Shown in pieces: positions 53,753 to 62,557 of a stretch of 64,000 nt of DNA. Each line of letters begins with the position of its first letter. Position 1 is the first letter of the stretch. The DNA comes from Flammeovirgaceae bacterium UBA6059 (GTDB taxonomy: Bacteria; Bacteroidota; Bacteroidia; Cytophagales; Cyclobacteriaceae). The notes beneath the pieces are model-generated. The model saw nothing but the letters and a program-made list of their open reading frames with translations, was not told the origin of the DNA and made no database searches. The position numbers and the translations under genes were made by a program. The DNA is taken from NCBI GenBank assembly GCA_002435755.1, contig DIYH01000002.1:1-64000 (forward strand), read 5' to 3'.

Positions 53753-53832
53753 TATTCACCAAAAGTAATGATTTTCAGTGAACGTATTCACCAAAAGTTA
53801 TTACTTTCAGTGAACGTATTCACCAAAAGTTA
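53753..53832 (-). repeat. 32-bp tandem repeats over the AAA_14 gene promoter
   Basis: Two nearly identical 32-bp units (53753-53784, 53785-53816) and a 16-bp third start (53817-53832) each open with TATTCACCAAAAGT. The two full units end with TCAGTGAACG, so each holds a TTCAC...GTGAA inverted pair. On the minus strand the unit next to the gene contains TACTTTTG, a perfect -7 box, about 14 nt before the ATG, and the next unit supplies a TTTTG at -33-like distance. Likely operator sites. Confidence 0.75.
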
Positions 53833-53855
53833 ATTTTTTAATCCAAAAATTGCTG

Positions 53856-55139
53856 TTATGCCCTTTCAATCAACATCGCATGACCATGAGCACCAGCGGC
53901 ACATGCAGCAACTAATGCCAGCTTTCCGTTTTCTCGATTCAGCCGGTTCATTGCCGTAGTAACTAAGCGAGCTCCAGTAGCTCCAAATGGATGACCTAAC
54001 GATAATGAACCCCCATGAATATTGAATTTGTTCATGGGAATCTCACCAAGCTTTGATTTCAGGTTGAGTTTTTCTTTTGCCCACTGATCCGAATCCAAGC
54101 ATTGCAGATTGGTTAATATCTGGGCAGCAAATGCCTCGTGATATTCAAATACATCAATGTCATTCAGGCCAAGCTTTTCCTGATTTAAAAGTCGGTAGGT
54201 AGCGTAGGCTGGGCCAAGTAGTAGTTCCTCATCAGGATCTTGCCCTGTGAAAGTGTAAGCCTTAATGTATGCCTTTGGTGTCAGTCCCAACTCTTTTGCT
54301 TTAGACTCACTCATCAAAAGCACAGCCGCAGCACCATCCGTAAGTGCACTTGAGTTTCCAGCCGTCAATGTGCCATTATTTTTATCAAATGCAGGGCGGA
54401 GTTTAGACAGTTTCTTCGCGGAAGTATCTCCGCGATAGGTATTATCAGTACTCACAGGTTTGAATCTCGGTGCAAATTCTGCGGGACTCATCTCATCATC
54501 AAGGATGCCATCTTCTGCAGCTTTTGCAGCGAGTTGATGCGATCTGGCCGCAAACTCGTCTTGTGCCACTCGACCAATGCTATAGCGAGCAGCCATCAAG
54601 TCACAATCCTGACCCATTGTTCTACCAGTTGTAAACTCAGCGATTTGAGGTACCGCGGGTTTAAAATCTGCAGGTCTCAAGCTTGCAATAAACTTGAGCA
54701 TCTCTGCAGGCTTTTTAATCTTCTGAGCAGCAAAAAGCTTTTTGCGCATCTCCTTGCGGAAAGGAATAGGGATGTCAGAAACTGAATCAGTGCCTCCCGC
54801 AACGATCACGTCTGACTGACCTGTGGATATCAAATCCGCGCCATGGCTAATGGCTGCATTCGCCGAGATACAGGCTTGGCTAATCGTATGTGCTGGAGCA
54901 GTTCTTGGAATCCCAGCAGTAAGTCCTGACTCTCTCGCAACGTTGGGTGTAGAGATGTTATGAACTACCGTACCCATGATCACCTTTTGAACCTGATCAG
55001 TATCCACTCCCGCCTTGGTCATCAGTCCCTTGATGGCCATAGCACCCAACTGGTAAGACATGAGATCTTGATAGGCTGTACCGGCTCTCTGAAAGGGTAT
55101 CCGGCTACCTTCTATAATGGCTACTCGTTGCAATTTCAT
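53856..55139 (-). CDS. Acetyl-CoA acyltransferase, FadI/trifunctional-beta type
   Basis: The protein has 427 residues. Cys90 in SQACISANAAI is the nucleophile; His in GHPFGATGARL and Cys in VAACAAGAHGHA complete the site. Length and the AAGAHGHA end place it with the FadI/mitochondrial trifunctional beta group, so it is the natural partner of hydratase/dehydrogenase copy 2. It follows the AsmA-like gene by 15 nt. Confidence 0.93.
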   Translation of the reverse strand: MKLQRVAIIEGSRIPFQRAGTAYQDLMSYQLGAMAIKGLMTKAGVDTDQVQKVIMGTVVHNISTPNVARESGLTAGIPRTAPAHTISQACISANAAISHGADLISTGQSDVIVAGGTDSVSDIPIPFRKEMRKKLFAAQKIKKPAEMLKFIASLRPADFKPAVPQIAEFTTGRTMGQDCDLMAARYSIGRVAQDEFAARSHQLAAKAAEDGILDDEMSPAEFAPRFKPVSTDNTYRGDTSAKKLSKLRPAFDKNNGTLTAGNSSALTDGAAAVLLMSESKAKELGLTPKAYIKAYTFTGQDPDEELLLGPAYATYRLLNQEKLGLNDIDVFEYHEAFAAQILTNLQCLDSDQWAKEKLNLKSKLGEIPMNKFNIHGGSLSLGHPFGATGARLVTTAMNRLNRENGKLALVAACAAGAHGHAMLIERA

Positions 55140-55154
55140 GCGACTAAGATAGGA

Positions 55155-58100
55155 CTATTGTCCACCTTCTTTCTTTTTCTTCTTAAAGAGACCTTGGATC
55201 AGATCCTTGGCTTCCTCAACGGGAGCAGCAATTGTACTATCGCCAACAAGCTTTTGTAATTCTTGGGTAACCTTCTCTTCTATCTCTTTCTCTACTTCTG
55301 CTTGTTGCTCCTTCAGCTCCTCTTTAGCTTTTTCCTTTTGTACTTCTAGTTCTTGCTCAGCTTGTTGCTTTACGGCAGTTTGGACGCCTGCCGTTGCGCC
55401 TCCTTCACCAGGTTCTGCTCCGGCGATTCCTACCTGTGGGCTGTCGTAAGTTCCTTTCAGAGCGAGCTTGAGGTTGATTTCATCGTCTACCGCATTATTA
55501 CCTCCGGTCAGTGAAGCCAAGGCACTGTTAACGGCAGTTCCAGCTGCTCCTGCTGGAACACTCGTATTGATAACATAGTCGAGGCTACCATCAAGGCCTG
55601 TACTTCCTGATATGCTAGCACTTCTCCCACCTAAGTTGATGTCAAAAGGATCTACTGCAAACCGTCCTCCTTCAATCTTTGCAGACAATACCAGATCAGT
55701 AATATCTGCAATGGTTCCTTGATTAAGATTAGTTGAGCCTAAGTTGGTCACAGAGGAAATCGACTGTAAAATCTTCACATCTTTCAATGCCGCTTTAGCC
55801 ACATCTATGAGACCCGCACCACTAAGGCTTTCGTAGATGGGCATCATGTCTTGTCCTAGTGCTCCACTCATTTTGAAGTTGGTAGAGAAGTCTCCGGTTA
55901 TATTCTGGGCTATTGGCGCTAAAGCCTGTACCATGTTGAAAGCTTCATAAGATTTGCTGATCGACATGGCCTGAATACCAAAGTCGAAATCAAACTCAGG
56001 GTTTTCAAGGTCTTTTGTGACATAAGCCCCATCCATTTCGAACTCACCATCAAGCAAGTTGAAACCAACGCCATTCATATTAATAGCACCATCTCTGACA
56101 ATGATGTCTCCGTTCAAATTGGTTAGTGTAAGGTTGTCATAGAGGACTTCATCAATCGATGATCTTAACAGAAAATTGATGTTCTCAGGTACTTTCACCA
56201 CTTCGAGTGCAGCAGTATCCTCTTCAGTGGCTACTGGAGTTTCTTCATCTGACATCCATTCGTTTAGATCGAAACGGCTTGAGTTGAAAATTACTGTGCC
56301 ATCGAGAATAGCATCTTCCTCTAAGGCATAGGCCATGTAGTTTCTTATTGTTCCATTGACCTGCATATCACTCCGGCCAGCAGTAGCATCAAATTTCTTC
56401 AGTTGAATTGCCTTGGGATTAAAAGACGCCTGGGATAATTTGATTCCAAAACCTTGAGGCAGGTCTTCACTGACATAGTAGAGATCGGTAATTTCCATAT
56501 TTCCTGCTGTGGTCAATCTGTCGTATCGCTCAGCATCAACATCAGACATCTTTCCTTTCGAATCCAGGTCTGCTTTGATCTTCCCTTTGAGTTCCATTCC
56601 TTCTTGGGGAAATATCTTCATCACCTTTTCAAGGTCAACCTCTCCATGAACTGCAAGATCCCAAGTGTAGTCTTCAAGGTTTTCTAACGTCAGCGTAGCG
56701 CCCACCTTTTCACCATCTAGTAGCATTCCAAATTGATCTACTTTAATGATGGTCTCAGCCATTTTTGTAGAGGTATTTATTACGCTTGCTTGCATTTGCA
56801 TGTCTTCCATCGGTATGGGATACTCGTCATATTTGACATAGCCATCCGCCAGTGCCATTTTCAAATCAATCGTTGGTATAGTTTGGGCTATACTATCGTA
56901 AACTCCACTTACTTTGAGATTGGCTTCAAAGATGCCTTTCATATTCAATCCTTCCATTGGCACCATAGAGGCCAATTCCGCTAGGTCAAGTCTGGCGCTC
57001 ACATCCGCATCCATGTCATAATTGATGAGGTTCTTAATGAATAGCTTTGCATCGATTGGATTATTTCCCATATCCATGTGAAACTGACTGATATTGATGG
57101 TGGTGTTGTCGATGTTCCCATCTTTATTATCCACTCGCATGTCCGTATTGATGTTCGTTATTGCGGTAGGTAAGTCAGGATATTGAAACATAGCATCCGA
57201 AACTTGCAAGCCGACATTGAATGCCGGCATTGTTGTCTCGTTGAAGGTGCCGGCTACTTTGCCGTCAAATTGAAACTCACCTGAAGTTTTCAAATCTTCA
57301 AAGCCTTCTAGAAACACCCCCGGCACAAGCGAGAGCACACTTTTGAAGGCCGTTTCCTTTGCCCCAAAACTCATGTCCATGTTAATGTCATCACCAGGCA
57401 TGGCTACAAAACCATCAAAGCCGATTCCAAAATCGTTGAGCCTGATATTATTTTCCTTGAATGTGAATTTCATGGCATTGAGATCCATACCTAGGGTTAG
57501 GTCAGCTGCTAATTGCTTGTTGGACAGGTACTCTATGTCATCGAAAGAAATGTCAATTTTTGCGATAGCAGTCTCGGAAATCATATCGAATACATTCGAG
57601 CCAAAATCACCGCTACCTGCATGATTAAGTCCTACAAGACTCATGTAAAATGGCATGGTACGATCATCGTAGATCACAACCGCATCATTGATTTCCCATC
57701 GATCAATACCGATATCTATGGCGCCTCCAGATGACTCCTCCTCAGGTTGAGCTACTTCCTCTGATGCTACCGCAATGTCATAATTGGCACTGCCATCCTC
57801 AAGCACGATCACATTGATCTTGGCATTATCGAGATAGATACCATCAACCACAATCTTGCTGCCCATCAGTGAGAATAAATTGACCGCAACTTCAAATGAG
57901 CCCACGGAAACCAGGGTATCTCCATCAAACTGATCCACTCCTACAATGCCAAAATTGTCCATCCCAACAGATAGACTTGGAAAATGAGAAAGCAGTGACA
58001 ACCCAAGATTGTCAACATCATAGAAGACTTCAGCATTGAGATTCTGATCTATCTGCTCATCAATAGTCGCCTTGATATCATCTTTGAAAATGATGAGGAT

Positions 58101-58163
58101 GACAGAAACTGTGATTATGATGAGCGCCAAGAATACGGCGAGACCTATTAATACCTTTTTCAT
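55155..58163 (-). CDS. AsmA-family protein
   Basis: The protein has 1002 residues. One N-terminal membrane anchor (about 4-27) is followed by a very long beta-strand repeat protein, with the AsmA start FKDDIKATIDEQIDQNLNAEV and typical segments (FEVAVNLFSLMGSKIVVDGIYLDNAKINV, EINDAVVIYDD). The C-terminal AsmA_2-like part (GLIDVAKAALKDVKILQSIS) precedes a Glu/Lys/Gln-rich coiled coil (about 935-980). Family knowledge: envelope proteins proposed to form bridges for phospholipid transfer between membranes. Confidence 0.9.
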   Translation of the reverse strand: MKKVLIGLAVFLALIIITVSVILIIFKDDIKATIDEQIDQNLNAEVFYDVDNLGLSLLSHFPSLSVGMDNFGIVGVDQFDGDTLVSVGSFEVAVNLFSLMGSKIVVDGIYLDNAKINVIVLEDGSANYDIAVASEEVAQPEEESSGGAIDIGIDRWEINDAVVIYDDRTMPFYMSLVGLNHAGSGDFGSNVFDMISETAIAKIDISFDDIEYLSNKQLAADLTLGMDLNAMKFTFKENNIRLNDFGIGFDGFVAMPGDDINMDMSFGAKETAFKSVLSLVPGVFLEGFEDLKTSGEFQFDGKVAGTFNETTMPAFNVGLQVSDAMFQYPDLPTAITNINTDMRVDNKDGNIDNTTINISQFHMDMGNNPIDAKLFIKNLINYDMDADVSARLDLAELASMVPMEGLNMKGIFEANLKVSGVYDSIAQTIPTIDLKMALADGYVKYDEYPIPMEDMQMQASVINTSTKMAETIIKVDQFGMLLDGEKVGATLTLENLEDYTWDLAVHGEVDLEKVMKIFPQEGMELKGKIKADLDSKGKMSDVDAERYDRLTTAGNMEITDLYYVSEDLPQGFGIKLSQASFNPKAIQLKKFDATAGRSDMQVNGTIRNYMAYALEEDAILDGTVIFNSSRFDLNEWMSDEETPVATEEDTAALEVVKVPENINFLLRSSIDEVLYDNLTLTNLNGDIIVRDGAINMNGVGFNLLDGEFEMDGAYVTKDLENPEFDFDFGIQAMSISKSYEAFNMVQALAPIAQNITGDFSTNFKMSGALGQDMMPIYESLSGAGLIDVAKAALKDVKILQSISSVTNLGSTNLNQGTIADITDLVLSAKIEGGRFAVDPFDINLGGRSASISGSTGLDGSLDYVINTSVPAGAAGTAVNSALASLTGGNNAVDDEINLKLALKGTYDSPQVGIAGAEPGEGGATAGVQTAVKQQAEQELEVQKEKAKEELKEQQAEVEKEIEEKVTQELQKLVGDSTIAAPVEEAKDLIQGLFKKKKKEGGQ

Positions 58164-58332
58164 CGCTTACGGTTTTAAAATGTTCAGAGTACCATCAGAA
58201 TAACGCTTTCGTCTTCTTTGGATTTGCTACAAGAGGCTATTTATCTTACGAAGATTGCGATGAATCCGAGATTTATCATAATCACTCCGCATTATTAATT
58301 GGTAACGTTCCATAAATCCAACACATTAGACT

Positions 58333-59784
58333 ATGTCGCTTGATTTTGAACCTTCTCATTTTAAGACACTCATTTCACAGAGCGCCGATATTGTGAATGA
58401 GTGGTACGGCTCGCACTTAAGAGAAAAGCCGATCTATAACAACTATAACCCGTCAGAGATTCAGGCGTTCTTCGATGAGCCACTACCGGAAAATGCGACC
58501 GAGGCAGAGGAACTACTTGAAACGATCCGCACCAATATTTTTGAAACCTCAAATTTCAATCCCAGCCCTAACTACTATGGCTATATAACAGGCGGGGGTA
58601 ATCAAGCGGCTATCCTAGCGGAAATATTGCGAAACGCACTCAATCAGAATAATCTAAAATGGCACAGTGCCCCGGCGAATTCTGAGATAGAGAAGATCGT
58701 GATCAAATGGATAAGCAAGTTCATAGGCTATCCTGAAGATGCCGCTGGCGTACTCGTCAGTGGCGGATCTGTCGCCAACTTCCTCAACCTGGCTGTAATG
58801 CGTAAGATTAAATGCCCAGTCGACATGGCCAATGAAGGCATGTATAGTGCGCCAATCATGACGGTCTACGTCTCAGAACAAGGGCATTCCAGTATTGACA
58901 AAGGGATGGACATGTTGGGCTTGGGTAAAAAGTATCTTAGGAAAATACCTGTTGATCAACACTTCAAAATAAACCTGGATTCGCTTGAAAAAGCTATCAT
59001 AGAAGATCGAGAAAATGGTTTTCTGCCCTCTTGCATCGTGGGTATTGCCGGCACTACAAATACCGGATCTGTTGACCCACTTCGAGAGTTAGGCGAGCTA
59101 GCGCAAAAACATAACCTGTGGTACATCATAGATGGCGCCTATGGCTTACCAGGAGCGGGAACACAGTTAGTAAGAGATCAATTTGATGGTCTCGAAATGG
59201 CGGATTCGATACTACTCAATCCACATAAGTGGTTTTTTGTGCCATTTGAAGTCGCTTGTGTTATAGTCAAAAAGAAGGAGCACCTGCGCGATACCTTTAG
59301 TATGGTGCCGGATTATCTAAGGGGAGGGAAAGACCAATCAGACCGAGAGGATCTTATGGATTACAATCTACAGCTAACTAAGGACTTTAAAGCACTCAAA
59401 GTTTGGATGACTTTCAAAGCCTATGGCGCGGAGAAACTAAGACTCGCGATTGAAAATGATTGCCAATTGGCTACTTACGCCAAAGAACTAGTTGAGGAAA
59501 GCGATGATTTTGAGCTGTTGGCCCCAGTGCCATTATCTATTGTTTGCTTTCGCTACGTTGGAAATGGTGGTTATTCCATTGAACAGCTCGATCAAATTAA
59601 TGATCAGCTTCTTGAACTCATCGAGAATGATGGGCGTATTTTTTTTGCAGGAACGAAAATTGACAATCACACGTCACTGCGTATCAATCTAACCAATCAT
59701 CGCCGCACGGCTTCAGACATTGATTTCCTGTTCAAAGTACTAAGAGAACTTGGCCAAAAAGCAGAATCAGAACTAAAGGCCTAG
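58333..59784 (+). CDS. PLP-dependent group II amino-acid decarboxylase
   Basis: The protein has 483 residues. The PLP lysine is Lys299 in NPHKWFFVPF. Other family marks: HSAPANSEIEKIVIKWI, GVLVSGGSVANFLNL, VYVSEQGHSSIDKG, GTTNTGSVDPL and the Asp in IDGAYG. It belongs with aromatic-L-amino-acid, glutamate or related decarboxylases; the substrate cannot be fixed from sequence. Convergent with metX (4-nt overlap). Confidence 0.9.
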   Translation: MSLDFEPSHFKTLISQSADIVNEWYGSHLREKPIYNNYNPSEIQAFFDEPLPENATEAEELLETIRTNIFETSNFNPSPNYYGYITGGGNQAAILAEILRNALNQNNLKWHSAPANSEIEKIVIKWISKFIGYPEDAAGVLVSGGSVANFLNLAVMRKIKCPVDMANEGMYSAPIMTVYVSEQGHSSIDKGMDMLGLGKKYLRKIPVDQHFKINLDSLEKAIIEDRENGFLPSCIVGIAGTTNTGSVDPLRELGELAQKHNLWYIIDGAYGLPGAGTQLVRDQFDGLEMADSILLNPHKWFFVPFEVACVIVKKKEHLRDTFSMVPDYLRGGKDQSDREDLMDYNLQLTKDFKALKVWMTFKAYGAEKLRLAIENDCQLATYAKELVEESDDFELLAPVPLSIVCFRYVGNGGYSIEQLDQINDQLLELIENDGRIFFAGTKIDNHTSLRINLTNHRRTASDIDFLFKVLRELGQKAESELKA

Positions 59785-60818
59785 ACCAGTACAGGTGAAT
59801 TCTTTTGGTAGAAGTTTCTAATGCTTCGGGCAATCTGATCCGTCTCTACTAAGAAGCCGTCGTGACCATATCGTGAATCGATAATATCTAAGGCTGATCT
59901 TCTTGTATTTGCTGCCAGAAAGATCTGTTCTTCAATAGGGAAAAGTATATCTGAGCGTATGCCTATATACATTGATTTAGCTTTAATTCTTCCTAGTGCA
60001 GCTTCGATACTATCCCAGTCTCGACCTACATTATGTGAATCCATCGCATTTGCTAATGTCCAATATGTATAAGCATTGAACCGTTGTGCTAGCTTCTCAC
60101 CCTGGTATTGCTGGTAAGAAGAGGCTTTGAAGTCACGCAGCTTGTATTCATGGCTATCATCCTGCTTGTCCTGGTAAATGCTATAATTCCGGTAGGAGAG
60201 AAGGGCAATGGATCGAGCAGTTTTCATTCCATTTATGCCGGCAATTTCGGTGCTTTCTTTCCACGTGGGGTCATTTACGATGGCCATTCTCTGTGATTCA
60301 TTGAACGCTATTCCCCAAGGAGAATGCAGCGCATTGGTCGCCACACCAATCAGGTGCTCAATATCTTCAGTGTACTGAATAGCCCACTCTACGGCGTGCT
60401 GACCACCAAGCGATCCTCCCATCAGGACATGGATCGAGGGAATATTAAGGTGCTGACGGAGTAAGTCAAAAGTTCGAACAATATCTCTGTTGGTTAATTC
60501 AGGAAAGTCATGGTAGAACGGCTGACCTGTAATCGGGTTTGTACTTAATGGGCCCGTAGAACCATAACAACCTCCCAAGGCATTAGCGCAGATAATGAAA
60601 TACTCCTGAGGATCAAACAACGCGCCATTTTCAAAAAGTCCCGGCCACCAATCCTCAAAATCTGAGCTTCCCGTCAATGCATGACAAACCCAAACAACAT
60701 TGGACTTGTCCGCATTGAGCTTGCCAGAAGTTGAGTATTGAAGTTGGAAACCGGGTAATGTCCCCCCGGTCTCCAACTCAAATAGATTGTTGTATTCGAA
60801 AATGTGATTTTCTACCAT
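59781..60818 (-). CDS. metX: Homoserine O-acetyltransferase
   Basis: The protein has 345 residues, alpha/beta-hydrolase fold. Nucleophile Ser136 in VLMGGSLGGQHAVEWA; Asp in GIRSDILFPIEEQ and His in SRYGHDGFLVE complete the triad. NALGGCYGSTGPLSTNP is the family motif. It makes O-acetyl-homoserine (or O-succinyl-homoserine; specificity not decidable here) for the MetY enzyme encoded 3 nt upstream. Confidence 0.95.
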   Translation of the reverse strand: MVENHIFEYNNLFELETGGTLPGFQLQYSTSGKLNADKSNVVWVCHALTGSSDFEDWWPGLFENGALFDPQEYFIICANALGGCYGSTGPLSTNPITGQPFYHDFPELTNRDIVRTFDLLRQHLNIPSIHVLMGGSLGGQHAVEWAIQYTEDIEHLIGVATNALHSPWGIAFNESQRMAIVNDPTWKESTEIAGINGMKTARSIALLSYRNYSIYQDKQDDSHEYKLRDFKASSYQQYQGEKLAQRFNAYTYWTLANAMDSHNVGRDWDSIEAALGRIKAKSMYIGIRSDILFPIEEQIFLAANTRRSALDIIDSRYGHDGFLVETDQIARSIRNFYQKNSPVLV

Positions 60819-60821
60819 CGC

Positions 60822-62147
60822 TTATGCTAGCTCTAGCACATCTTTAGATACTTGTTCGAACGCTTGCTGAAAATCGGCCTTGATATCGTCGATATGCTCA
60901 ATTCCGACAGATACACGGAGCAAGTTCGGATCAACTCCCGCATCCAATTGCTCCTGATCACTCAACTGCTGATGTGTGGTTGACGAAGGGTGGATGATCA
61001 GTGTCTTACTATCACCGACATTTGCCAAGTGGCTCACGAGCGAAAGTGCATTCACGAACTTCTCCGCTACTTCTTTGCCTCCTCTTACCTTGAACGTGAA
61101 TACGCCACCAAAACCTTTCTTCAAGTATTTTTTCGCAGATTCATGGTATTTGCTACTTGCTAGACCAGGATAGTTGACACTCTCTACTAAATCGTGATTC
61201 TCAAGCCATTCAGCTAAGGTGAGGGCATTATCTACTGTACGCTCGACACGCAATGAAAGCGTCTCTAAACCTTGAAGCAATAAGAAAGAATTGAACGGAC
61301 TCTGTGCTGGGCCAAAATCTCTAAGACCTTCTACACGTACCCGAATGGCATAAGCGATATTAGGTAGTCCTAGAGGGTTGCCTTCACCAAATACTTCCCA
61401 GAAGTTCAAACCATGATAACCTTCCGCTGGCTCTGAGAACTGTGGAAACTTGCCATTACCCCAGTTGTAATTACCGCCATCAACAATCACACCTCCGATT
61501 GATGTACCATGGCCACCAATCCACTTAGTTGCGGAAGCGACTACAATATTGGCACCATGCTTCAGTGGTTGAAACAGATATCCCCCGGCTCCAAAAGTAT
61601 TATCAACAACTAATGGAATATCGTGCTTCTGAGCCACCGCGGCGATTGCTTCAAAGTCAGGCACATTGAACTCTCCATTCCCAATACTCTCCAGGTAAAT
61701 GGCCTTAGTGGTTTCGTCAATTAGGCCTTCTATTTCTTCTGGGCTATCGTCTTTAGCGAAACGCGTTTCTATCCCGAGTCGTTTAAAAGCCACTTTGAAT
61801 TGATTATAGGTTCCACCATAGAGATGGCTAGTTGATACCAAGCTATCACCTGTTTGCAAGATGTTATTCAAAGCAAGAAACTGGGCGGCCTGTCCTGAAG
61901 CAGTGCCCACCGCAGCTACGCCCCCCTCAAGTGCAGCAATTCGCTTCTCGAATACATCTGTCGTAGGGTTCATTATCCTTGTATAGATGTTCCCGAATTC
62001 CTTGAGTGCGAAAAGGTTAGCTCCGTGCTCAGCATCTTTGAAGGTATAAGATGATGTTTGATATATAGGCACTGCACGTGACCTTGTGGTTTCATCTATC
62101 TCCTGACCAGCATGGAGTTGTAGGGTTTCAAATTTTAATTCTGACAT
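60822..62147 (-). CDS. metY: O-acetylhomoserine sulfhydrylase (aminocarboxypropyltransferase)
   Basis: The protein has 441 residues, a Cys/Met metabolism PLP enzyme. Lys208 in SATKWIGGHGTSIGG binds PLP. Other marks: TLQLHAGQEIDETTRSRAVPIYQTSSY and LIIHPSSTTHQQL. It joins sulfide to O-acetyl-homoserine, giving homocysteine for methionine. Its long leader has a SAM aptamer and short ORFs. It forms an operon with metX (3-nt gap). Confidence 0.95.
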   Translation of the reverse strand: MSELKFETLQLHAGQEIDETTRSRAVPIYQTSSYTFKDAEHGANLFALKEFGNIYTRIMNPTTDVFEKRIAALEGGVAAVGTASGQAAQFLALNNILQTGDSLVSTSHLYGGTYNQFKVAFKRLGIETRFAKDDSPEEIEGLIDETTKAIYLESIGNGEFNVPDFEAIAAVAQKHDIPLVVDNTFGAGGYLFQPLKHGANIVVASATKWIGGHGTSIGGVIVDGGNYNWGNGKFPQFSEPAEGYHGLNFWEVFGEGNPLGLPNIAYAIRVRVEGLRDFGPAQSPFNSFLLLQGLETLSLRVERTVDNALTLAEWLENHDLVESVNYPGLASSKYHESAKKYLKKGFGGVFTFKVRGGKEVAEKFVNALSLVSHLANVGDSKTLIIHPSSTTHQQLSDQEQLDAGVDPNLLRVSVGIEHIDDIKADFQQAFEQVSKDVLELA

Positions 62148-62224
62148 GATAATTGGAAGTTTATTGATTTAAGAATTTTATTTCAGAGATATGTGTACGC
62201 CGTGCTCGACGAACTCTAGTCGGC

Positions 62225-62277
62225 GAAAGGGTACTTTGCTAAGTGATGTCTGGGCTGACTTAGCAACAACAACACAT
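62225..62277 (-). promoter_or_regulatory. Hairpin overlapping the Cys codons of the metY leader ORF
   Basis: On the minus strand TTGCTAAGT and ACTTAGCAA make a perfect 9-bp stem with a 13-nt loop (about 62266 down to 62236). The 5' arm holds the last Cys codon and the stop of the Met-Cys4 ORF, so ribosome position decides whether it can fold. Further downstream CGCCG / CGGCG can form a second stem. No U-tract follows. Confidence 0.55.
62260..62277 (-). CDS. Leader peptide Met-Cys-Cys-Cys-Cys upstream of metY
   Basis: The frame ATG TGT TGT TGT TGC TAA lies 113 nt before the metY start, downstream of the SAM aptamer. Four Cys codons in a row in such a short frame are very unlikely by chance. 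The layout matches amino-acid attenuator leaders: a ribosome slowed by scarce Cys-tRNA would sit on the 5' arm of the adjoining hairpin. Not a stable protein. No strong Shine-Dalgarno, as usual in this phylum. Translation is unproven. Confidence 0.55.
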   Translation of the reverse strand: MCCCC

Positions 62278-62359
62278 ACAACAGCAGTCGTACGTAGTGT
62301 CAAATACAATAGATGAGTTATTGATAAACGTTGATTCGTTTAGGAAGGTGCTCGCAACG

Positions 62360-62398
62360 TTACTTGGTGTCTTGTGACTTTTCATCAGTAATTTCCAT
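62360..62398 (-). CDS. 12-codon ORF starting at the 3' edge of the SAM aptamer
   Basis: ATG 62398 opens a frame reading MEITDEKSQDTK and stopping at TAA. The A and U of the AUG are the last two bases of the aptamer closing helix P1, and AAGGGGAG lies about 7 nt upstream as a possible ribosome site. SAM binding would therefore hide this start. It could be a sensor ORF or chance; translation is not shown. Confidence 0.3.
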   Translation of the reverse strand: MEITDEKSQDTK

Positions 62399-62497
62399 TT
62401 ATATTCTCCCCTTGGGGATCAGGAATTAGCACCTTGGACCTGCATCTTGGTTGCTAGCGCTTCAAAGAGCCTGTCTCTCCACGCTTCTTTATAAATC
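62397..62497 (-). promoter_or_regulatory. SAM-I class (S-box) riboswitch aptamer in the metY-metX leader
   Basis: About 101 nt on the minus strand. P1 is ATTTATA (62497-62491) with TATAAAT (62403-62397). The core reads AGAAGCGTGGAGAGACAGG ... TTTGAAGCGCTAGCAACC, matching the GGAGGGA...GAUGAAACCCGGCAACC pattern of S-box RNAs, and then CCAAGGTGCTAATTCCTG, matching GGUGCcAAuUCC. It sits in front of methionine-synthesis genes as expected. Control here is not obviously by a terminator, since no T-tract is seen between it and metY. Confidence 0.85.
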
Positions 62498-62525
62498 AAT
62501 TACCGGAATAATTGACTTGAGAGAA

Positions 62526-62557
62526 CAAACGTAGAGGGCGTTTTTATTGTTTCCAAA
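62526..62557 (-). promoter_or_regulatory. metY: metY-metX promoter
   Basis: On the minus strand ATTTGG supplies TTG at 62556-62554. After exactly 20 nt comes TACGTTTG at 62533-62526, a perfect match to the Bacteroidota TAnnTTTG box. Transcription would begin near 62519, about 20 nt before the aptamer. Confidence 0.7.

Noticed and set aside
53753..53832. Short regular repeats resembling a CRISPR array
   Set aside because: Units are directly adjacent with no unique spacers, only two and a half copies exist, and no cas gene is present. They overlap a promoter, so operator repeats fit better.
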